Assembly (NCBI GenBank): GCA_024274785.1
Contig: JAJSAM010000042.1
Span: forward strand, 62,001-126,000
Length of the DNA: 64,000 bases
DNA from: Planctomycetota bacterium
GTDB taxonomy: Bacteria; Planctomycetota; JAJSAM01
Direction of reading: 5' to 3'
The notes under the pieces are model-generated. The model did no database searches. It was given only the letters and a program-made list of their open reading frames with translations, and was not told where the DNA came from. Shown here piece after piece: positions 34,843 to 43,600 of the stretch. A program made the translations under genes and the position numbers. Within the stretch, counting starts at the first letter, position 1. Each line of letters opens with the position of its first letter.

Positions 34843-37404
34843 TTACTTCGGTCCGTAACCGGGCTCCATCTCCTCAAGGACCAGGATCTTGGCCTTGATG
34901 AGGATGACCAGGTTGCGCTGGCCGATGAAGGTGCCCTGACGGCTGTAGAAGAAGTTCAGGATCGGGATCTTGTTGATCCACGGAACGGACGAGTTCATCC
35001 GCTGCTCCTCATAGAACTTCAGTCCACCGAGGAGGAGGATACCCCCATCCGGCATGGTCACGGTCGTCCGGATCCGGCGGATGCTGATCTCCGGGAGCTG
35101 GATGGTGACCGGCGGGCCGTTCGCCAGCGTGGTGGTGAAGGTCTGGATGGGCCGCTTCAGGATCGCCACGGTCGGGCGGAGCTCGAGGGTGACGTACTTG
35201 CGGTCGCTGCTGACGATCGGGGTGATGTCCAGGATGACGCCGTCGCGCAGCGTCTGGACAATCGGGTCGCCGATCTGGGCCGCCTGGGCGATCTCCACGT
35301 CGAAGTCCTGGATGTAGCTCACCTGGTTCAGGACGGTGACGTTGGCGCGAGCGCCATTGTAGGCGGTGATCTTCGGGGCGACCACGAGGGTCGACCGGGT
35401 GGACTTCTGGACGGCGCGAAGCACGACCTCGGCCTGCACGTCGTCGAGGAAGGTTGCGGTCAGCGAAGCGCCACCGGATGCGGTGAGCAGGCCGGCGCGG
35501 CCCAGGCCCTGGTCGAGCAGGTTCTCGACGCGTCCGCGGATGTCACCATCGGAATTCAGGTCGTAGAACACACCGGACTCGTTGCCGGTACCGATGCCCT
35601 GCGGGCTCGCCGGCGTGCCGAAGAGCACGTCGTCGAAGCTGTTGATGTCGCCCTTGCCGCGGACGCCGATGCCGTTGCTGTGGTCACCGAGACCGCGAAC
35701 ATCGACGCCGATGTCCTGCAGGAAACTGTCCTGCACAGTGATGAACCGCGTCTCGATCTGGACCGTCAGTCCGCCGGATGCGCGGAGACCGTTCAGGAGG
35801 TTCTGCACCGCCTTGTGCGTCTCGACCGGGGCCTTGACGACCAGGATGCCACCCTCACGGAAAGTGACGTCGCCACCCTCGTCCCAGACTTCCGGGTCGA
35901 TGGTGTCGCGGATCAGGTCGGCGAGAGCGTCGCCCTCGTACGGCTTGATCGGCTCGTTGTCTTCCTCGTCACCGAAGCCGAAGCCGAAGCCGCCGGAGGG
36001 TACGAGGTTGATGTCTTCACCCGGGAAGGACTGGATCGGGACGGTGAGGTCCTTCACGTCGTAGAGGTCGAGGACATTCGTGCCCCGGCCTTCGGCGCTC
36101 GTTCCGACCTGCACCACGCCCTGGTTGATGCGATAGCTGAGGCCCTTGGTCAGGGTGATCAGCTCGAGGGCGTTGGCGACCGAAATGTTGTCCGCCTTCA
36201 GGGTGACGAGCAGCTCGTCCTCGGACATCTCCTCGAACACGGAGGGAAGGACAATGATGTTCACATTCGCGTAGCTGGCGAGGAAGTTGATCGCGTCCTG
36301 AAGACCCGTTTCCTCGAACATGATGTTCACCACCGTGGTGGCGATCACGTTCGTGATCTCGCTGGACCTGGCGTCGGAGGTTTCGTCGATCCGGCTGAAC
36401 GCGTAGGGTTTGCGCCGGGCCTGGATTTCGTTCCAGTCGGCGGGGAAGATCACCGGAGCGACCTGCGGGGTCGCGGCGATCTGGACCTCCTCGAAGGAAC
36501 GGCGCCACTGCTCGCGCAGGTTGCGGCGGGTCTGCGACTCGGCGGCCACGAGCTTGGCTTCGTTGGCGATCCGGCGCAGCTTCGCGGCGGTCAGGTTCGT
36601 GGGGTCGAGGCGCAGGATCTCGTCCGCATACTCGCGGGCCAGGTCGTACTGGTTCCGCTGCATGGCCATGTCGGCGTCGCGGAACAGCTTGGTGACCTGG
36701 GCCTCCTTCGACTTCCGGGCCCGGGCCTCCTCGGCTTCCTTCATCCGGCGCGCTTCACCGAGTTCGGTGTCGCGGCGATCCTTCGCAGCGGCGACCTTGC
36801 GGGCACTGGCGCCGGCAATGAGGTCGGTGAGCTGCTCGGAGTTCGGGTTGAAGTCCCCGTAGTAGGGGTAGAGGCCGACGATCAACTGGACCTTCTGGTA
36901 GTTGCGAACGGCCGCGTCGAAGTCGCCTTCCCGCTCCAGGCGGTTCCCCATGCCGACGAGATCGGAGATCTCGGCCTGGGCCGCCTGCCGGCGGACATCG
37001 CGCTCCGCAACGGCACTGCCCATCGCGTCATGCAGACCGGCGGGGCGGACACCGAGCACGGCGCTGGCCTCGTTCAGGCGCTCTCTGGCCTGTGCGTTGC
37101 CGGGGTCGATCCGCATGACCTTCGCGTAGTGCTCCTGAGCCTCGGCCCAGTCGCCGCGCTCGCGAGCGCGGTCACCAAACTGCATGAACTGGGAGACGAG
37201 GTACTGCTTCCTGCTGGCATCGAGAAGCACGTCGGCTTCCCGTTCCGCAAGATTTACGTTCTCGGCCGACATCGGCTGGGTGGCCATGTCCGTATCGCCA
37301 CCCAAAGCCGCGTCCGGCGTCGCCTCATCACCGCCCTTCGTCTTGCAACCGACGAGGACGAGTGAGACGAGCAGGACCAGGACGATCCATTCGAAGCGCC
37401 TCAT
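34843..37404 (-). CDS. secretin-family lipoprotein 2 (GspD/PilQ-like)
   Basis: The 853-residue product has a lipoprotein signal (lipobox LVLVGC, Cys20). A coiled or helical N-terminal region with TPR-like repeats (about 50-270) leads to an N0/STN-like part (about 360-430, ETGLQDAINFLASYANVNI). Near the C-terminus lies the secretin domain (about 680-830) with QDFDVEIAQAA, DRKYVTLELRPTVAILKRP and MPDGGILLLGGL. It is a clear paralogue of the secretin at 23280-26189 and probably forms the outer-membrane ring. It is the last of four genes after GspL/PilM-like, GspM-like and PilX/GspK-like genes, which is the order expected of a type II secretion or type IV pilus cluster. Confidence 0.9.
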   Translation of the reverse strand: MRRFEWIVLVLLVSLVLVGCKTKGGDEATPDAALGGDTDMATQPMSAENVNLAEREADVLLDASRKQYLVSQFMQFGDRARERGDWAEAQEHYAKVMRIDPGNAQARERLNEASAVLGVRPAGLHDAMGSAVAERDVRRQAAQAEISDLVGMGNRLEREGDFDAAVRNYQKVQLIVGLYPYYGDFNPNSEQLTDLIAGASARKVAAAKDRRDTELGEARRMKEAEEARARKSKEAQVTKLFRDADMAMQRNQYDLAREYADEILRLDPTNLTAAKLRRIANEAKLVAAESQTRRNLREQWRRSFEEVQIAATPQVAPVIFPADWNEIQARRKPYAFSRIDETSDARSSEITNVIATTVVNIMFEETGLQDAINFLASYANVNIIVLPSVFEEMSEDELLVTLKADNISVANALELITLTKGLSYRINQGVVQVGTSAEGRGTNVLDLYDVKDLTVPIQSFPGEDINLVPSGGFGFGFGDEEDNEPIKPYEGDALADLIRDTIDPEVWDEGGDVTFREGGILVVKAPVETHKAVQNLLNGLRASGGLTVQIETRFITVQDSFLQDIGVDVRGLGDHSNGIGVRGKGDINSFDDVLFGTPASPQGIGTGNESGVFYDLNSDGDIRGRVENLLDQGLGRAGLLTASGGASLTATFLDDVQAEVVLRAVQKSTRSTLVVAPKITAYNGARANVTVLNQVSYIQDFDVEIAQAAQIGDPIVQTLRDGVILDITPIVSSDRKYVTLELRPTVAILKRPIQTFTTTLANGPPVTIQLPEISIRRIRTTVTMPDGGILLLGGLKFYEEQRMNSSVPWINKIPILNFFYSRQGTFIGQRNLVILIKAKILVLEEMEPGYGPK

Positions 37405-37458
37405 GTACTGCCCCTCCGATCCAATTCAATCTTCGGACTTACGAAGCAACCGAACCAT

Positions 37459-38385
37459 TTAAGGCGTGTCGGGCCGGGTCACCAGAGCTTGAAGGGTGAC
37501 CGTAACCGCCGGCACGACCTGCAATTCTAAAAGCACGGAGCCGGTTTCCGGATCTCTGGCGAGTCGGCCGTCGGGGAGAAACACGGGGACTCTGGTCTCC
37601 CGCAGCTCCACTTTGCGGCTTCCTTCCATGCCCTGAAAGCGCCACCCGGTACTCCAATCTATGCCCTTTTCCGCGTTCTCCGCGGGGCGAACCCCGCCAA
37701 TCAGTCCGCCCGGTGCGGTGTCGAATGTCTCGACGTGTCGTTTCCCGTCGAGTTCGGTCACCACGCCAAAGCGGGCAGTGCCTCCGTCCTCGCTCCCGAA
37801 GAAGCGCACATCGAAGGCCACGCGGCACTGGACCTTCTTCTCCGCTGCGCCGACCACCGTTTGGTCACGGAGCAGCGGAGAAACCCGGTAGGTACGTATT
37901 TCTTCCAGACGAGCCGTCGGGCTGTCCCGGTACGTCGAGGTTTCCGGGGGGAGGCGTCGCCCTTCGATCACCGTCCCGTCCTCGGAAAGACGTTCGACCC
38001 GGATTCCACCTTCGGGAATGTCACCGGTCATTCGCCAGGAAAGGGTGACCGCGAAGCCCGAGAACGTTCCCTCGAGATCCGTCACCGCCGGCGGATTCCC
38101 TTTTGTGGTCGCCTGCGGAGCATCGCGCCGAAATCGCGCGTGCACCGGCACCACCGGAGCACTGCTTCCTGTATTCAGCATTCTGGAAAGAGCAACAGCC
38201 TCATCGATGCCGACGAGACTGGCCGACCCCTTCGGAGCCGGTACGCCGATCTTCCGGGACTCTTCAATGCGAGCGGAGACAGCCGAGTCCCTGGCTCCAA
38301 ACGTGAGCCAGAGACTTCCCAGCAGGACCGCCGAGGCAATCAACAGGAAGACCACGGCGACGCTGCCACGGGAATTCGGGTTCAT
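37459..38385 (-). CDS. PilX/GspK-like pilus-associated protein
   Basis: The 308-residue protein has an N-terminal hydrophobic helix directly after a short basic start: SRGSVAVVFLLIASAVLLGS, then WLTFGARDSAVSARIEES. That is the layout of PilX and GspK, minor pilin-like components. The rest is a beta-rich exported domain with repeats such as RVERLSEDGTVIEGRRL. The ATG at 38385 follows GGGAG; an upstream start at 38460 would bury the helix. It lies between the GspM-like gene and the secretin in one operon. The helix lacks the Gly-Phe-Glu processing site of true pilins, so a minor component or periplasmic adaptor is likelier. The family call is tentative. Confidence 0.6.
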   Translation of the reverse strand: MNPNSRGSVAVVFLLIASAVLLGSLWLTFGARDSAVSARIEESRKIGVPAPKGSASLVGIDEAVALSRMLNTGSSAPVVPVHARFRRDAPQATTKGNPPAVTDLEGTFSGFAVTLSWRMTGDIPEGGIRVERLSEDGTVIEGRRLPPETSTYRDSPTARLEEIRTYRVSPLLRDQTVVGAAEKKVQCRVAFDVRFFGSEDGGTARFGVVTELDGKRHVETFDTAPGGLIGGVRPAENAEKGIDWSTGWRFQGMEGSRKVELRETRVPVFLPDGRLARDPETGSVLLELQVVPAVTVTLQALVTRPDTP

Positions 38386-38475
38386 CTCCCAATGCCCTCT
38401 TGAGGGGTGCCCGAGAAAACACCGATCGCACCCTATAGGCGAACTGTCATGGAATTGCAACGAAAATGGGTCCTT

Positions 38476-38913
38476 TCAACGGGCGGTGGTGTCCTCCGGA
38501 ACCAGTGTCAGCAGGCAGATCTGCCCGTCTCTTGCCGGTACCGCCCGGACTCGGAGGAAGGGAGGTGCGCCCGGTCCGGAGAGCCCCGTGAGGAGTGCCG
38601 GCAGCTGCTCGAAGGGGAGCGTGACCAGGAGTGACCCCGCCTCCCACTGCACGGTGGCTCCGGGGGCCGTCCGCGCGGCGATGCTCGTCACGGCGCCTTC
38701 CGGGTCCTCGGCTGCGGGGCCGAGAGCGGCCTCGACGGCCCTCGTGGCTTTCGCCAGACGCCAGGTGTCCGAATGCGCGGTCGGTTCGGACGTCGCCGCG
38801 TCGAGGAGGCTCCGGCGCAGGGTGGTCCGCTCCTGGAACGCGGGCAGGACCATCAGCGTGAAGAGGGCCGCTGCCGCGATCGCGCCGATGAGAAAAACGG
38901 TCGGGCCCCTCAT
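38476..38913 (-). CDS. GspM/PilO-like bitopic membrane protein
   Basis: The 145-residue product has one N-terminal helix (residues 4-22, GPTVFLIGAIAAAALFTLMV) and a periplasmic part of a long helix followed by a ferredoxin-like beta-alpha domain (EAGSLLVTLPFEQLPALLTG, LRVRAVPARDG). That is the arrangement of GspM and PilO, which bridge GspL/PilN to the pseudopilus. The short length fits GspM. Its start overlaps the stop of the GspL/PilM-like gene by four bases (ATGA), giving coupled translation. The identification rests on layout and context. Confidence 0.65.
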   Translation of the reverse strand: MRGPTVFLIGAIAAAALFTLMVLPAFQERTTLRRSLLDAATSEPTAHSDTWRLAKATRAVEAALGPAAEDPEGAVTSIAARTAPGATVQWEAGSLLVTLPFEQLPALLTGLSGPGAPPFLRVRAVPARDGQICLLTLVPEDTTAR

Positions 38914-40349
38914 CGCGGCTCTCCTTCGACCGGGAACCGGATGTGGACGACCACGCCGTTCTCGGTCGGTTCGACTTTGTGCCGCCCCGGCGCGCGGGCC
39001 TCGACCGCCAGGAGCCACGAGGCGATCCGGGATGCTTCGATGTCCGGTGCGAGCTCGGGGAAGCGGAGCGCCAGGTGCGCGTCGAATCCTCCGTCGTCGC
39101 GGCCGATCAGTTCAAGAGCGTCGGTGGTGTAGGGGGCGGCGCCAGGCCCCGGCAACAGATCGAGGATCTTCCCGGTGGCGATCGGCAGGGCCAGGCGGCG
39201 CCGCGCCGCGCGGGAGAGTGACGCGAGCCGTTCCACGTCCTCCGGCGCCGGATGAATGATCCGTGGCTGCCGCAGCCTTGAAAGCGCGACGGCCAGGTCC
39301 TTCCGCTCCGCGTCCATGCCGAAGAAGGCGAGCCCCACGGCCACCACCAACAGGGCCGCGGCGGCGATCCAGAGCCCCACGGGGCCGCGAGGCGCGGAAA
39401 TGTCCGCGGGGAGCGCCCGGAACGCGAGCTGCAGGCGCCGGGGATCGGCGGTGCCGGCGATGGCGGCGCCGACGGCGCCGGGAGCGACCGTCAGGATTTC
39501 GTGGAGCCTGATCGGGTCGATTCTGCCCCGGCCCGCGATGGGTGTATCGGACGCCGAGAGCGTGACCGCCTCGCCGGGCAGATGAGGCGTCACCCTGGCG
39601 CGCACCTCCGGGGGCAGGCCCAGGAGCAGGAAACGGGACGGGGAGTCCTCCTCCGATTCACCTTCCGTTCGCCTCTTTCGATGCCGACGGAATTCCACGA
39701 GCCTCTTCAGGTCCGCACCGAGGGAGCGGCGGGACTCCTCGGTACCCAGGTCGTTGGAGCCGATCGGCAGTCCCTGGTACTCGACCTCGTCCCCGTCGAG
39801 CAGGATCACATCGGTCCAGCGCGGCTCGACCCGCACGATGACTCCGTCGCCAGTGAAGAGTCCGTGATCGCGAATCATGCGGAGCATCGTTTCCAGCGAG
39901 GTGGTGAGCGCATAGGCCGGAAGCCCCGCTCCGGACAGAGCGGCGATGTAGGCTTCGACCTTCATCCGATTCTCGGCGGAGACCAGGTATCGGTACTGGC
40001 CGAGATCCTCGTGCCGGAATTCGACGTCTTCGGGTTCCTGGTGGATGAACTCCATGAGTTCGGACCGAGTGTCCTCGTCGTCCATCCCCACCGACTCCAT
40101 GGCGAGTTGGGGAGTGCGCAGATTGATGGTCGGACTGGACATGGCCACGATCAGAGGGTGCTTCTTCAGGCCGTGGCGTCGGATGAAAGTGACAAGGGAT
40201 TCCGGGCCGGGATCGTCGTCGATCTGTTCGAGAACCGTGAGCAGGTCGAAGCCTCCATCGTCCCGCCGGACGGCCCGGACCGCCCGCAAGGCCCCGCTGC
40301 CCACCTCGATGCCCCAGACGGGAATGGGAGTGCCGCCACCGTTGGCCAT
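38910..40349 (-). CDS. GspL/PilM-PilN-like assembly protein
   Basis: The 479-residue product joins a cytoplasmic actin-like (PilM/GspL cytoplasmic) domain, about residues 10-330 (PVWGIEVGSGALRAVRAVR; PLIVAMSSPTINLRTPQLAM; VIVRVEPRWTDVILLDGDEV), to a membrane helix near 355-375 (VGLWIAAAALLVVAVGLAFF) and a periplasmic ferredoxin-like domain. That is the GspL domain order, and PilM-PilN joined in one chain. A more complete homologue is at 61059-62765. The ATG at 40349 has no Shine-Dalgarno sequence, but a TATACT box lies only eight bases upstream, which suggests a leaderless transcript. It is the first gene of a four-gene operon that ends with a secretin. Confidence 0.8.
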   Translation of the reverse strand: MANGGGTPIPVWGIEVGSGALRAVRAVRRDDGGFDLLTVLEQIDDDPGPESLVTFIRRHGLKKHPLIVAMSSPTINLRTPQLAMESVGMDDEDTRSELMEFIHQEPEDVEFRHEDLGQYRYLVSAENRMKVEAYIAALSGAGLPAYALTTSLETMLRMIRDHGLFTGDGVIVRVEPRWTDVILLDGDEVEYQGLPIGSNDLGTEESRRSLGADLKRLVEFRRHRKRRTEGESEEDSPSRFLLLGLPPEVRARVTPHLPGEAVTLSASDTPIAGRGRIDPIRLHEILTVAPGAVGAAIAGTADPRRLQLAFRALPADISAPRGPVGLWIAAAALLVVAVGLAFFGMDAERKDLAVALSRLRQPRIIHPAPEDVERLASLSRAARRRLALPIATGKILDLLPGPGAAPYTTDALELIGRDDGGFDAHLALRFPELAPDIEASRIASWLLAVEARAPGRHKVEPTENGVVVHIRFPVEGEPR

Positions 40350-40675
40350 GGTGGCCGAGTATACGGAGTCAGGGTGGAATGCGCCGGTTAGAAACGTACG
40401 CGGATGCCGATCGGTTTCCGCGTGCGACGGCACCGGCGGAGGTGGTGGCTCCGGGAAACGCGGGGCCGGCCCCGACCCTCGCCGGAGAAGCGCGACCATC
40501 CCCGCACCGCAACGTGGGCTCACGATCGCAACGGTTCCGCCCTGCTCGCCTTGCAGCTCTCCGCCAAACCAATGAAAGGCATGAAACGATTGGGAATAAG
40601 TTTTTTTGAGTAGACTTGGATGCAAACGGGCAGCAACAGGCTTTGGAAACGGAAACACTGCATGGGGGGAGTGGT
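40350..40675. promoter_or_regulatory. divergent intergenic region with a leaderless-start candidate
   Basis: On the minus strand TATACT at 40358-40363 ends eight bases before the ATG at 40349. On the plus strand an AT-rich run (TAAGTTTTTTTGAG, about 40594-40608) is followed by TAGACT about 65 bases before the protease start, a possible but weak promoter. No other structure was seen. Confidence 0.35.
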
Positions 40676-43600
40676 ATGCACGGGCGATTTGTTTCGGGAT
40701 TGGTTCTGCTTGCGCTTCTCCTGGTTCCCGGGTCGCTCCGGGCCGCGGGGCTCACCCTGGACGACGTGGTGGGGCTGCACCGGGCCGGGTTTTCCGACGC
40801 CGAGATCGGGAAGGAGATCGAGCGGTCGGGCGTCAGCTTCAAGGTGGGGGATGCGGAGGCCCGGAAACTCCGCGAGGCCGGCCTGGGCGCTGAGTTCATC
40901 CGCAAGCTGAAGATCGTGGGGGCGCCGCGTCTGACGCTCGCGGAAGTCCTGCGCCGGCATCAGGCCGGAGAATCCGCAGCCGGCATTATCGCGCGGATCG
41001 GGGAGGTGGAAACGCCGCCGGAAATGTCCCCGACCCAGGCGATCGAACTGGTGCGCGCAAAGGTCCCCGCAACCGTGGTGCGCGCGCTCCGGGGGGGCGC
41101 GCTCTCGCATCGGGAGATCCTCTCGTTCGCGAAGACCGGGGAGATCGGCGTGCTCCTCACGACACTCGGCGCCGGCTACACGCCAACGGCGCAGCAGGGT
41201 CTCGAACTGATCCGCGCCGGCCTGCCCTCCGACCTCGTGAGGAGACTGCGAGCCGGTGAGCTGGCCCCCCGCGGTGTGGCGGGCATCTACGAGCATCCCG
41301 CGCATCGCTTCCGAGTCGAATACCCGCCGTCCTGGAAGCGGATGATCAGCGCCTCCAAAGAGGAGTTCACGCTCGAGTACCTGTTCACGCCGGAGACGGC
41401 CACCGAGGATCCACGGAAGGTGCTCACCGCATTCTCCGTTACGCCGATTCCGGCGGGCGCGGACACGCCGTTCGGGGTCCTGCCGTTGATGGAAGTGTGC
41501 AGGAGACTGCAGCCGGTCATTCGCGCCGAGGAGCCCGGGCTCGAGCTGCGTCCCGGGACGGAGATCGTGAGCGGGCAACTGGACGGCCTGCCGGCGGCGT
41601 TCTTTGAACTCGAGGGTACGATCGAGGAGAAGGGGAATACGCCGCTGCGGATGAACGTCGGGGTCACGCGCAAGGACGGGTGGCTCTACCTGGTGGCCGG
41701 GTATGCCCCGGTGGACCGCTTCGATGGTGTTCGAAACTCGCTCGACAGGTGTGCGGATACCCTCCGCATCGGCCCTCCGCCGGTCAAGGCTCCGACTGCT
41801 CTGCTCACCGGCCAGGGCTGGGTGGAGAAGTACAAGGAGGCGGTGGTCCAGGTGGTGGTCGACTGGGGGAACGTTACCTCGATCGGAACCGGGTGGATCG
41901 TGCGTGAGGACGGATACGTGCTGACGAACCAGCATGTCGTGGAGTACCAGGGCAAGATCGCGAAGGAGGTCACGCTCGTCTGGGATACGTCGCTCGCACG
42001 CCGGTCCGTCAAGGCCACCGTTGTGGACACCTACAAGGGTGGGGCGAAAATGGGCGGTGGGGCTCTCCGGAACATGGACTTGTACGGGACCGACATCGCG
42101 CTGCTGAAGATCGACACTCCGGGCAACTGGCTGGCCATGCCCGTCGCTCCCACGAGCTCGATCAGGCTCTCGGACCCCGTCATCACCATGGGCTTCCCGC
42201 AGTCCTTCAAGTTCGGCGGGTCGGAGCGGCTTTCCATGTTCGTGACGCGGGGTGTCGTGACGCGAATGAACAAGGACAAGCTCGGCAAGCTGGTCGGGAT
42301 GTTCATCGATGCCAAGATCGAGAAAGGCAACAGCGGCGGGCCGTGCATCGATCTCGCCCGGGGCGCCGCGATCGGACTCAACACCTGGGGCTATGGCCTG
42401 GGGGCCGGAGAAGCTCCTCCGGAAGTGCTGGCAGAGCTGAACGCACTGGCGGGATACAACGGCGTCGTGCCGATTGACCGCTGCATGGAGTTGTGGCCGG
42501 AGGTGTTCGATCTGAAGGCCGGCGCCGACCAGGACTGGACGGCCGCCGATCACTTCGCCCTCGCGGTCGAGTACAGCGGCCAGGAAGCGTTCGGCGCCGC
42601 GGCCCGGCAGTTGGCGAAGGTCGTCGCGATGGACCCGACGCATGCCGATGCGTACGTGTTGTATGCGGCCATCGCCGCCCGCCAGGGCGACCTCGAGGCC
42701 TTCCTCGAGCGGTCGGACAACGCCCTCCGGATCAACCCGACGCACTACCAGGCGCTCGTCCTGCGCGCGCAGGTGCACGGCGTGCGGGGGGAGTACGCGC
42801 TGGCTTCGAAGTTCGTCGACCGGGCGATCGCGGCCCGGCCCGACAGTCCCTCCCCCTACCTGGCCCGCGGCGAGCTGATGATGGCCGTCAAACGGTATGA
42901 CGATGCTCTGCGGGACGCCGATCTGGCGGCGAAAGCGAGCCACGGTCTCCTCCCGGATCCCCAACTCCTCGCCGGCGAAGTCAACTACGCGATGGGCAAG
43001 CTCGAGGAAGGGCGCGCGCGGTTCAGGAAGGCGCTGGAGATCGTGCCCGGGTACTACGAAGCCATGATGGGCGAAGGGCGCTACTTCGAACTGAAAAAGA
43101 TGTGGGAGGCGGCGCTGCTCGAGTACGGCCGCGTGCAGGACCGGATGCCACATTCGCCGGGGCCCGCGGAAGCGTCGGGACGCTGCCTGCTCGAGATGAA
43201 CCAGCCGGAGAAGGCCTTCCGAAGCTATGAGTCCGCGGCGAGGAGCTACCGGGACCAGGGCGGTCAGCCCCCCGAGGCGGTCTTTCAGGCGCTGGCCGAC
43301 ATCGCCTTCGACATCGCCGGAGACAACAAGCTCGCGCTGACAGTGCTCACCGACTATGCCAACACCTACCTCGAATCCGCTGCCGCGCACCTTCGTCTCG
43401 CGAAGCTCCAGACCGCACTCGGCAAGAACCCCGGGATTGCCTATGGGCATGCGGTTCTCGCCGGGATGGTGGCGGAGGGCGACCCGGACGTTCTGAGGGC
43501 CGCCAACTCCATCAGGCCGGCGCGACTGCAGATCGAGGACGTGCTCGCGATGGCGAAGCAGGACTATGGCTCCGTGGCGGTGGTGGTATCGATGTTCGCA

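Noticed and set aside
34368-34877. 169-residue minus-strand ORF in the stretch between secretin 2 and the TPR gene
   Set aside because: No ribosome site, overlaps the secretin end, contains Pro-Ile repeats produced by the G-rich hexamers, and has no family match.
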